A stretch of 64,000 bases of DNA from Planctomycetota bacterium. GTDB lineage: Bacteria > Planctomycetota > Planctomycetia > Pirellulales > UBA1268. Below are positions 8,461 through 16,064 of the stretch, piece after piece. Below the pieces are notes generated by a model, which had not been told where the DNA came from, did no database searches, and saw only the letters and a list, made by a program, of their open reading frames with translations. Every line of letters begins with the position of its first letter. The stretch's first letter is position 1. A program made the translations under genes and the position numbers. The stretch covers positions 244 through 64,243 of the forward strand of contig JAPOIM010000009.1 in NCBI GenBank assembly GCA_029978905.1, written 5' to 3'.

Positions 8461-9812
8461 CAGCCCGCAGTGAGGAGAGACGTGATCGGCTCGGCGTTGC
8501 CTTCCACGCGATGGAAGGTCGGCAGGTCGCCCAGGTCGTATTCAGCGTTGGGATCAATCCCGAGCGCCGTAAAGAAGGTGGCAAACAGCTGGCGGTTGTC
8601 GACGGGGTCGCTGGCGACATCAAACCCACGCTCATCGGTGGCACCGTGCACCACGCCCCCACGGATGCCGCCTCCCGCCATCGCCATGCTCCACGCGGTC
8701 GCGAAGTGGTCGCGGCCTCGAGCGTCGTTGAGCCAGGGGGTACGGCCAAACTCGCCCATCGCGATCACCAGGGTGTCGTCGAGCATGCCACGTTGCTCAA
8801 GATCGCTCACCAACTGATAGATCACGTTGTCGAGTTCCGGAACCAGCATCTGGTGCATTTCATGCTGGAAGACATGGTTGTCCCACGGCATCCCGTTGGC
8901 CACCATCACGAAAGTCGATCCATTTTCGATCAGGTTTCGGGCCAGGAGCGCGTGCTGGGCAAAGGCCCCTGGTCCATAGCGGCGACGGTCGTCGTCGGGA
9001 AGGCGTTCGATATCGAATAACGGGGCGCAGCTCATGAGCCCCTTCACGCGGGCGAATGCAGCGTTGTAGCCAGCAGCCGCGACGCTCGCCTGATCGTTCT
9101 CAAACTTGCGGCTGAGGAAGGCACGCAAAGCTTCTCGGTCGGCGTGGTCTGTCTCCGTGATCGATTCCGGGCGGAGGATGTTGGGGATCGAGTATTCGCC
9201 ACCCGCCCGCACGGGGCCGTATTCCGCACCAAGCCAGCCCGCCCAATTGCCGGCCTTAAACGACTTAAACTCGTTCCCCTCTGGGCACGGGTCGAGCAGC
9301 ACAAACTGCGGAACGGGGCTGTCAAGTTGACCGAGCTGCTGGGCGACGACCGATCCGAGGATCGGTCGGGTGAAGGGAGGGCGAGGGCCATCTCCGCGGG
9401 TGAGCACGTCGATGCCTTGGAAGTGTTCGCTCGGCTCCGTCTTCATCGAACGGATGATCGCGAGTTTGTCGAGAATGCCCGCGCACTGCGGCATCAACTC
9501 ACTGACGTGCACACCAGGAATCACCGTGGGGATCGATGCGAAAGGGCCTGCCGTTTCCGTGCCCGGCTTCGGGTCCCACGTTTCAAACTGGCTGGGGGCT
9601 CCGCAGAGCCAAAGAAGGATGCATTTCTTGCCTTGACGTTTGACCTCCTCGGCCATCGCTTTCGCCGAAAAGAGGGCGGAGAAACTTCCCATCGAAACTG
9701 CGCCGGCGGCAAGCGAGCCTTCGAGGAAGAGGCGGCGATGCATGCCGTGCTCAGGGCTGCCGCAGTCGCGACGCGCACGAGACGAACGTGGCTGGTGAGG
9801 GCGGATCGGCAT
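8460..9812 (-). CDS. DUF1501 protein
   Basis: 450 aa. The N-terminus carries CGSPEHGMHRRLFLEGSLA, the family's usual 'CGxPEH...RRxFL' leader, which resembles a twin-arginine signal. I therefore keep the start at 9812 rather than the internal ATG at 9743. The core has the alkaline-phosphatase-superfamily-like pieces seen in DUF1501: LLWLCGAPSQFETWDPKPG near the start, and late in the protein AMGEFGRTPWLN and GRDHFATAWSMAMAGGGIRGG. The family lies in the phosphatase/sulfatase-like fold group, but no substrate is known. It is the partner of the DUF1549/DUF1553 gene just upstream (10-base gap). Confidence 0.9.
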   Translation of the reverse strand: MPIRPHQPRSSRARRDCGSPEHGMHRRLFLEGSLAAGAVSMGSFSALFSAKAMAEEVKRQGKKCILLWLCGAPSQFETWDPKPGTETAGPFASIPTVIPGVHVSELMPQCAGILDKLAIIRSMKTEPSEHFQGIDVLTRGDGPRPPFTRPILGSVVAQQLGQLDSPVPQFVLLDPCPEGNEFKSFKAGNWAGWLGAEYGPVRAGGEYSIPNILRPESITETDHADREALRAFLSRKFENDQASVAAAGYNAAFARVKGLMSCAPLFDIERLPDDDRRRYGPGAFAQHALLARNLIENGSTFVMVANGMPWDNHVFQHEMHQMLVPELDNVIYQLVSDLEQRGMLDDTLVIAMGEFGRTPWLNDARGRDHFATAWSMAMAGGGIRGGVVHGATDERGFDVASDPVDNRQLFATFFTALGIDPNAEYDLGDLPTFHRVEGNAEPITSLLTAG

Positions 9813-9822
9813 CAGTCGGGTT

Positions 9823-11514
9823 CTAGTGGTGAAAGCGGAACTCGGCAGAGGTGACGATCGCCCAGGCGACGTGGCTCAGCCGCGCGAGGCTTGCTGTTGA
9901 CGCCTCTTGGGAAGGTGCGGTCTGGTTGTGCCCAGCCAGAAACGCGGCGATCGTCGCCATCTCCTCGGGGGAGGGGGCCCGACCAAGCGTCGCCAGGAAG
10001 AGGCTGCGAGTCGCGTCGTCTGCGGAGGGAAGGGCGGCGATGGCGGCGAGGGCATGCGGCGGTTGCAAGCCTTGCTGAATCAGTTCCTCGAGGGCTGACC
10101 CGTTCGAGAGAAAGAGGGGCTCCGCAATGCCCGTCACGCTCTCGTCGGGCAGCACGTCAGGCATTGCACGGCTGATGGAGTCGAGCACCTGAGGCGGGGT
10201 TTCGCTTGTGCCCACCAGGGCGAGGTGAACGCTGCGGGCAAACTGCTCTGCGGAGAGCGGCCGCTCGAGATACCAGGCGAACGTTGCAGGGTCTTCAACG
10301 CCATCGGGTTTCCGGGCCGACCGCTGGTAGGCCCGCGTCGACGCGATCGCCTGGAGCGTGCGGCGAATATCGTGGCCATGTGCGCGAAAGTCATCCGTCA
10401 GCAGGTCGAGCAGCTCGGGGTGCGACACGCTGTGCGCGGAATCCATTTCATCGAAGGGATGTACCAACCCCCGCCCCATGAGCATCGCCCAGAGCCGGTT
10501 GACCATCGCGCGGGCAAGCAGCGGATGATCGCGGACAACGTCTTCCACAAACCGCTCGCGGCGAGAGAAGATCGGTTGGCGCGGTTCACCTTCGCGGCTT
10601 GCGGGTTCGTAGAGTTCGTCGGAGTCGGGTTGTTCGGCGTCTGCCGCAGGGCGACTTTCTTCGACCGTGTCGGCCTCAAGGAAACTCAGCAGGTTGGGAG
10701 AACTCGTCCCTTCGATGTCGGCAAACTCCGAAAATCCTCCGATCGCAGACTCCACGATGCGGGGGCCGCTCCCCGTCATCTCGTTCTTGCCGCGATTGAA
10801 AAACGCCACAAGCCCCCAGTAGTGGGCTTGCTCCACTTCGGCGGCCGTCATCGAATCGTGGCACTGGGCACACTCGATGCGGAAGCCAAAGAATGCGGGG
10901 GCGACCGCCTCGGCGATCTTCTGGTAGTCGTTGTTGCGTTCGTAAAGGAACCAGGTGGCCGCATCGTCCTCAGGCGTGGAAGGACGGGCGAGCAGCATCG
11001 TCTCCGCCATGTCGTTCCACGGACGGTTGTCGCGGAATGCTGCCTCCAGCCAGCGCCGCCAGCCATGTTCGTGGCGTTCTTGTGTCCGCCTGCCTGAGGC
11101 TCGCCCCATCAGCAGCACATCAAATACGTCCGCCATGTGCTGAGCGTGGTCTTCGGAGGCGAGCAGGGTCGTGATCAGCACGCGGCGGCGGTCACTCGCG
11201 GCGTCGGCGAGAAAGGCGGCCCGCTCCGCGGTGGAAGGGATGCGGCCCGCTAGGTCGAGGTACACCCGACGGACAAAGGCTTCATCGGTGATGTCGTCTG
11301 CTGGCGCAATGCCGGCGTCTGACCAGGCCTGCTCAAGCACTGCGTCGATGGCCGCGGAAAGGTCTGCCGGCCGAGGGGATGCCTCCGGGGATTCTGGCTC
11401 GTCAGCCCAACCGTTCGACACGATGCCGACTGCCATGATGCCGACGACCGCGAGGTGCCACGCCGTCGTGGCATGGCGCGGGGTTTGTCGACGCGTCCTA
11501 GACTTCGCAAGCAT
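9823..11514 (-). CDS. Short DUF1549/DUF1553 (PSD1-type) protein without an N-terminal cytochrome domain
   Basis: 563 aa from the ATG at 11514; the ORF track starts at 11586, but MLAKSRTRRQ followed by a hydrophobic stretch ending SNGWADEP makes a better exported N-terminus. DUF1549 is shown by DEAFVRRVYLDLAGRIPST and by CAQCHDS, a CxxCH heme-type site. DUF1553 is shown by HPLLARAMVNRLWAMLMGRG and RRTLQAIASTRAYQRS. Family members usually have 700-1100 residues because a PSCyt1 domain precedes DUF1549. Here that domain is absent, making it about the minimal form. It is the first gene of a tightly packed set (DUF1501, WD40, two CRTAC1-like, TPR). The gap of 118 bases upstream could hold a promoter. 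Confidence 0.88.
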   Translation of the reverse strand: MLAKSRTRRQTPRHATTAWHLAVVGIMAVGIVSNGWADEPESPEASPRPADLSAAIDAVLEQAWSDAGIAPADDITDEAFVRRVYLDLAGRIPSTAERAAFLADAASDRRRVLITTLLASEDHAQHMADVFDVLLMGRASGRRTQERHEHGWRRWLEAAFRDNRPWNDMAETMLLARPSTPEDDAATWFLYERNNDYQKIAEAVAPAFFGFRIECAQCHDSMTAAEVEQAHYWGLVAFFNRGKNEMTGSGPRIVESAIGGFSEFADIEGTSSPNLLSFLEADTVEESRPAADAEQPDSDELYEPASREGEPRQPIFSRRERFVEDVVRDHPLLARAMVNRLWAMLMGRGLVHPFDEMDSAHSVSHPELLDLLTDDFRAHGHDIRRTLQAIASTRAYQRSARKPDGVEDPATFAWYLERPLSAEQFARSVHLALVGTSETPPQVLDSISRAMPDVLPDESVTGIAEPLFLSNGSALEELIQQGLQPPHALAAIAALPSADDATRSLFLATLGRAPSPEEMATIAAFLAGHNQTAPSQEASTASLARLSHVAWAIVTSAEFRFHH

Positions 11515-11632
11515 GGTATGGGCGATCGCCGTGCACTCGGAAAGCCGTACCACCACGGCAACCTGGATCCGTTGAGGCAGCCACACTGGGCTCTCTCTTC
11601 TTCATCCTAGTATACCGCCCAAGATACGAGGA

Positions 11633-13408
11633 CTATTCCAACGCAGGCTGAAGGAACCAGCCGCTGACGCCGAAGGTGAGCGTTTCGACCCTTTCCCAAG
11701 GCTCGCCGGTGATCTGCTCAATGGCCCACAGGCAGGCGAGCCCGACGGAGTCGATCGGACCATGCTGCGCGGCAAAAGTGCGAAGCGTGGGGAGTTGGCT
11801 CTCGGACTTCATCCGCCCGAGACTGATGGCTGTCATCGTGCGAACGATTTCTTGCTCAGGGTTCGGAGAGGCCACGTCCGCCAGGCGGGCGGCAAAGGCT
11901 TCCGCGAGTTGCTCATCTGGGGAGGCTGCTTTGAGGTGACCAAGCGCCCAGCACGCGGCAGCCCGGGCGTCGGGAAGAAGCGTTGACTTGGGAACAAACT
12001 GCCGCATCAGCGCTTCGCTTGGTTCGTACCGCATTTCGCCGAAAAACTGAAAGAGCTGACTGACCTGCAGGCCCACGTGCCGCGGTGCACTAGATTCGGC
12101 CATGACTTTGTGAGCCTGCTCCGCAAAACTGAGCAATGGGGCGAGCGTGGATTCGACGGCGAGTTTTCGCAGGGCCCAGGCGGCTGCAAGGGCAGCTTCG
12201 GGCCGCGGATTGTTCATGAGCTCAAGGAGCCGGTCGGCCGCCGGTTCGTGGTCGAGCGTGCCGAGCACGAGCGATGCCTGTTCGAGCCCTCGCCAGCCGG
12301 TGCCGCCGAGCACCGTCATCGAGCCGGTGAGCACGGAGTCCGTGAGCGCCTCGTTGGCAGCGAAGGCCACGAGCGCTCCGGCAACATGGCCGCGGACGCC
12401 AGGATTGCGGTCGTCGAGCAGCGGACAGAGTGAGTCGATCGCCGCGGCATCTCCTTGGACGATGAGGATCTCCGCCCCGACGCGCCGCAGGCCGGCATCG
12501 GGGCTTGTGATCGCGGCACGCGAGAGGGGCAACGCCAGGTCGTTATCGATCTGGCGGAGCCGATCGAGTGCTGCGGTGGCGACGGTAGGTTCGATATCCT
12601 CGGCAAGCGACGTCAGCAGTTCCACGCTCGCGGGATCGTCGTGCCGTGCGAGCAAGATGGCGGCGAGGAGTGGCCCAACATGTCGCGGACGCAGCCTGCG
12701 GCTCGCGAGATCGACCGCGGTTTCGGTCAGCCCTGTGGGCTGCAACTGACCGCAGGCGGTGGCTGCGGCCACGCGGACGGCCAATGGTTGGTCGTCATCG
12801 ATGACGCTCGCCAAGAGGGCGTCCTTTGCGTCACTGGCTCCGACGGTCGCCAGGGATTCAATGGCCAATCGGCGAAGGGCCGGTTCGCACTGGGGGTCGG
12901 CGAGTCTTGCCAGCCAGACGTCGCGAGCAGCACGCTCGCTCCAGCGGGCGAGAGCAGGCTCCACGATCTCGGCCATCAAGAGCCCGTCGGCTGCAGCCGC
13001 GGCTTGCAGTTCGGCTGCGGCATCGCGTGCGTTGAGGGCCACGAGGGCGGAGGCGGCGCACCGCCGAACCACCGGGTCATCGTCTCCAGTGAGAATCGCC
13101 CGCAGGGGCTCGATCGCCGGTTCGAGATCGGGCATCGAACGACTTGCGGCAATCGCAAACGTGCCCGCCGCCATGCGGCGTGTTTCGGCTTCGGGGCGTG
13201 CGAGGGCTTCCAGCCACATAGGCACGAGCGTCTCGGAAAACTTCGGGAGCCAGGTTGGCAACTCCAGCAAGGGATCCTGCCACATCACGTCGTCGACAAC
13301 CGGTGGCACGATCGCGGCCGCATCCGTGTCCGCCCAAGCCGACGTGGTGCAGAAGGCGGCTGCGAAGACCGCGGCAGTTCTCAGGAAACGATTGAAACGC
13401 GTGCGCAT
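11633..13408 (-). CDS. Exported HEAT-repeat protein
   Basis: 591 aa from ATG 13408, which gives a clean signal peptide (MRTRFNRFLRTAAVFAAAFCTTSAWA before DTD) and avoids overlap with the ABC permease gene. The ORF track extends to 13528, inside that gene. The body is a chain of HEAT-type helical pairs with typical pieces: DDDPVVRRCAASALVALNARDA, ADPQCEPALRRLAIESLATVGA, DDRNPGVRGHVAGALVAF. HEAT solenoids bind proteins. This one would act outside the cytoplasm, perhaps linking the ABC module upstream with the PSD1/DUF1501 set downstream, but that link is positional inference only. Confidence 0.8.
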   Translation of the reverse strand: MRTRFNRFLRTAAVFAAAFCTTSAWADTDAAAIVPPVVDDVMWQDPLLELPTWLPKFSETLVPMWLEALARPEAETRRMAAGTFAIAASRSMPDLEPAIEPLRAILTGDDDPVVRRCAASALVALNARDAAAELQAAAAADGLLMAEIVEPALARWSERAARDVWLARLADPQCEPALRRLAIESLATVGASDAKDALLASVIDDDQPLAVRVAAATACGQLQPTGLTETAVDLASRRLRPRHVGPLLAAILLARHDDPASVELLTSLAEDIEPTVATAALDRLRQIDNDLALPLSRAAITSPDAGLRRVGAEILIVQGDAAAIDSLCPLLDDRNPGVRGHVAGALVAFAANEALTDSVLTGSMTVLGGTGWRGLEQASLVLGTLDHEPAADRLLELMNNPRPEAALAAAWALRKLAVESTLAPLLSFAEQAHKVMAESSAPRHVGLQVSQLFQFFGEMRYEPSEALMRQFVPKSTLLPDARAAACWALGHLKAASPDEQLAEAFAARLADVASPNPEQEIVRTMTAISLGRMKSESQLPTLRTFAAQHGPIDSVGLACLWAIEQITGEPWERVETLTFGVSGWFLQPALE

Positions 13409-13449
13409 GTGCCGGTGCTCAGTGTCTAGTGCCATCACCCCAACGCTCA

Positions 13450-15105
13450 CTACGAAGGCCGCATCAGTCGCCAGATGCGAGCGGACAGGATCGCGAACGA
13501 GAAGCAGGTCACGCCTCCTGCAACCCACCAGGCCAAGGGGATGAGTTCGTACTGTTCAAATCCCGGCATCCCAATCACCGACAGGGCCGCGGGGGCCGGG
13601 GTGATCGAGAGGGCAGCTTGAACGAGGTCATAACCGAAGGGGGCGTCTCGGCCGAGCCAGATCAGCAGTGGGCCAAAAAACAACACGAGGAGTACCACAT
13701 ACGCTGTGACGGTCGATGTCGTTGTCTTGGAAAATAGGCTGCCCACGGCCGCACTCACTGCAAGGGTGACGAGTGTGCTCAGCAGCAGGCAGACCACCAC
13801 CAACGACACCTGCAGCCACATCACAGGCTTGATGGCGATCATCACGACGTATCCCGGGAGGGTGGCCAGGAGCACGAGCAAAAGCGTCCAGGCGACGCTT
13901 ATCAGTTTGCCGATCGCGATTTGCAGGCCGGAGAGGCGGGTCATTCGTAGGAGGTCCCAGCCGCCACTCTCACGCTCACCGCTGACGAGGCCTGCGGCCA
14001 GGCTCGGCGTGAGCAGCACCATCAGCAGCACCTGAAAGATCACCAGGAGGCCACCAATCGTTTCCACGCCCCAGTCAACAGTGCCGGTCGTGGCTGCGAG
14101 CGTCGTGAGGAGCGACACCACGGCGCACGCGGCGACGAGCCGCAGGATCCAGTGCAGTCGCCCAAAACGGCGCGTACGAAACTCCTTCACCATCACGGGG
14201 TTGAGCCAGAAGGGGATTCCGGCGGAGCGTCGCTGCGGATCGACGAGGAAAAACACCCGGCGAGCCGCTCGCACTCCAAGCGATTGCTCGTCGGTGATCG
14301 CGCCCTGCGACCGGGAGCGGTCAAAGAGGCCCGAGTGCAACTGCACCAGCGTGGCAGCCATCACGGAGAGCGTGACGACAACGCTGGCGAACAGATACTC
14401 AGGCAGCCCAGAGCCCGCTTCCATCAGCCCCTGCCCGCCCACGCTTCCCTGCCCAACGAGATGCATCAGCACCGGCAGCGGCGAGGTGCGTCGCAGCCAC
14501 TCGGCAGCCAGCGGCATCCACCCTGGCTGTCCCTGCAGGAAGTAGTGCGGACCGAGTGAGAGGAAGCAGAGAGAGAAGACCGTCGCGTAGGTCGTGCGGA
14601 CTGCGGAGTCGGTGGAGTTGGCAAAGGTGCTCACGAGCAGGCCCACAGCCACGTACTCGACCGTTGCCACCGCGAGGACCAGGCCCACGCTCCCCAGGTC
14701 CTGCCAAAGGTCTACGCCCCCCATCGCGTAGCAGGCTGCTGCTGCAGGCAGGCTTGTGATCAGCAGCAGGCCAACGAACGACAGCACGCCGGAGAGTTTG
14801 CCCGCGTAGATCGCAAACTTGGAGAGTGGCGTATTGAACAGCAAGGCCAGCGTGCCTCGGCGACGCTCTTGCACGAACGACGTCGCGGGCCAGGCGGGGG
14901 CCAGCAGGAGCACGCCCGCGAGCATGCCGTAGGTGAAGATCCGAAAGACCTGCCTGGCCTGACTGCCGGACAGGTCGACGAGCCCTTCGGAGGGCCAGCG
15001 AGCCAGCACTAGCAGGCCGGAGCAGATCGCCATCGCCACCATGGCCACGAGGGCCCGGCGAAGCCGCAGGATTCCGAAAAACTCGCGTTGGAAGATCGCG
15101 ATCAT
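13450..15105 (-). CDS. ABC transporter permease (ABC-2 type)
   Basis: 551 aa, about twelve hydrophobic segments in two halves, with a soluble loop around residues 240-280 (SQGAITDEQSLGVRAARRVFF). The N-terminal REFFGILRLRRALVAMV and the later FVQERRRGTLALLFNTPLSKF are typical ABC-2 permease features, and the second half repeats the motif as SGERESGGWDLLRMTRLSG, so it is a fused double-length permease. It starts through a 4-base overlap with the ATPase gene (15102-16064). The substrate is unknown; this class exports polymers, lipids or proteins, or powers envelope processes such as the Gld system. Confidence 0.88.
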   Translation of the reverse strand: MIAIFQREFFGILRLRRALVAMVAMAICSGLLVLARWPSEGLVDLSGSQARQVFRIFTYGMLAGVLLLAPAWPATSFVQERRRGTLALLFNTPLSKFAIYAGKLSGVLSFVGLLLITSLPAAAACYAMGGVDLWQDLGSVGLVLAVATVEYVAVGLLVSTFANSTDSAVRTTYATVFSLCFLSLGPHYFLQGQPGWMPLAAEWLRRTSPLPVLMHLVGQGSVGGQGLMEAGSGLPEYLFASVVVTLSVMAATLVQLHSGLFDRSRSQGAITDEQSLGVRAARRVFFLVDPQRRSAGIPFWLNPVMVKEFRTRRFGRLHWILRLVAACAVVSLLTTLAATTGTVDWGVETIGGLLVIFQVLLMVLLTPSLAAGLVSGERESGGWDLLRMTRLSGLQIAIGKLISVAWTLLLVLLATLPGYVVMIAIKPVMWLQVSLVVVCLLLSTLVTLAVSAAVGSLFSKTTTSTVTAYVVLLVLFFGPLLIWLGRDAPFGYDLVQAALSITPAPAALSVIGMPGFEQYELIPLAWWVAGGVTCFSFAILSARIWRLMRPS

Positions 15106-16064
15106 GACTCGCGTGTGACCGTAAGGAAGGCATCTTCGAGGTCGGTGGGCACCTCGCGAAACTGGGACACGCCAAGATTGGCACGCACGAGGCCACCGAG
15201 GAGGTCGGCCAGGTCCGCGTCGGAACGGCTGGTCTGAAAGCGGACCATTGCTTCGGCATCGTGGGCAGCGACGCTCCGCTGCTCAGCCTCGTCGAGGCCG
15301 CCGGAGACGGCCGCGGCCACCGCGGCTGCTTGCGTGCCTTCCACCAACTGCACTTCAAACGTCCGTCGCTGACGGATCGCTTGCATGATCTGATCCAAGG
15401 TGCCGAAGGCCCGCAGTTTGCCCTTGGTCATGATGGCGACCACGTTGCAGATCCGCGACAGTTCCGGAAGGATGTGGCTTGTCACAATGAGGGTTTTGCC
15501 CATGTCGGCAAGCCGCAGGAGCAGTTCGCGCATCTCAATTCGCGCTTGCGGGTCGAGGCCGTTGGCGGGTTCGTCGAGAATCAGCACGTCGGGATCATGC
15601 AGCAGCGTGCGGGCCACGCCGATCCGCTGCTTCATCCCGTGGCTGAGACTCTCGACGTAGCGATCCTTCATGTATGTCGAGCCGGTCGTTTCGAGGACTT
15701 CCTCGATCCGTCGTGTCCGCTCTCGGCGACCGATGCCAAAGGCCGCGCCGAAGAAGTCGAGGTATTCCCGGACACGCATGTTGTCGTAGGAACCGAACGT
15801 GTCGGGCATGAAGCCGACTAGCCGTTTGATGCGGCGTGCGTCGCGAACACAGTCTGCTCCTGCGATGCTCGCCGAGCCACTCGTGGGCCGCATGAGCCCC
15901 ACGAGGATCTTGATCGTGGTCGTCTTGCCGGCGCCGTTTGGCCCAATGAAGCCGAGGATCTGCCCGCGGTCGAGCGTAAACGAAAGGCTGTCGAGTGCGG
16001 TGAACTCGCCATACCGCTTCGTGAGTTCATGGGTGACCACGACGGGCCCCGCCGTGCTGATCAT
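15102..16064 (-). CDS. ABC transporter ATP-binding protein
   Basis: 320 aa. All the ATPase motifs are present: Walker A GPNGAGKTT (residues about 40-48), signature LSHGMKQR, Walker B VLILDEPANGLD, and the switch histidine in TLIVTSHILPE. The segment after Walker A reads VGFMPDTFGSYDNMRV, as in many ATPases of the GldA/ABC-2 type. The last about 100 residues form an extra C-terminal domain. It is cytoplasmic and pairs with the permease encoded next. It overlaps the large membrane-protein gene upstream by four bases, so the three genes form one unit. Confidence 0.93.
   Translation of the reverse strand: MISTAGPVVVTHELTKRYGEFTALDSLSFTLDRGQILGFIGPNGAGKTTTIKILVGLMRPTSGSASIAGADCVRDARRIKRLVGFMPDTFGSYDNMRVREYLDFFGAAFGIGRRERTRRIEEVLETTGSTYMKDRYVESLSHGMKQRIGVARTLLHDPDVLILDEPANGLDPQARIEMRELLLRLADMGKTLIVTSHILPELSRICNVVAIMTKGKLRAFGTLDQIMQAIRQRRTFEVQLVEGTQAAAVAAAVSGGLDEAEQRSVAAHDAEAMVRFQTSRSDADLADLLGGLVRANLGVSQFREVPTDLEDAFLTVTRES

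Noticed and set aside
11600-11625. AGTATACC near 11610 as a further GntR-type operator
   Set aside because: GTATAC is a short palindrome with no extended symmetry and no resemblance to the TGTCGACA core.
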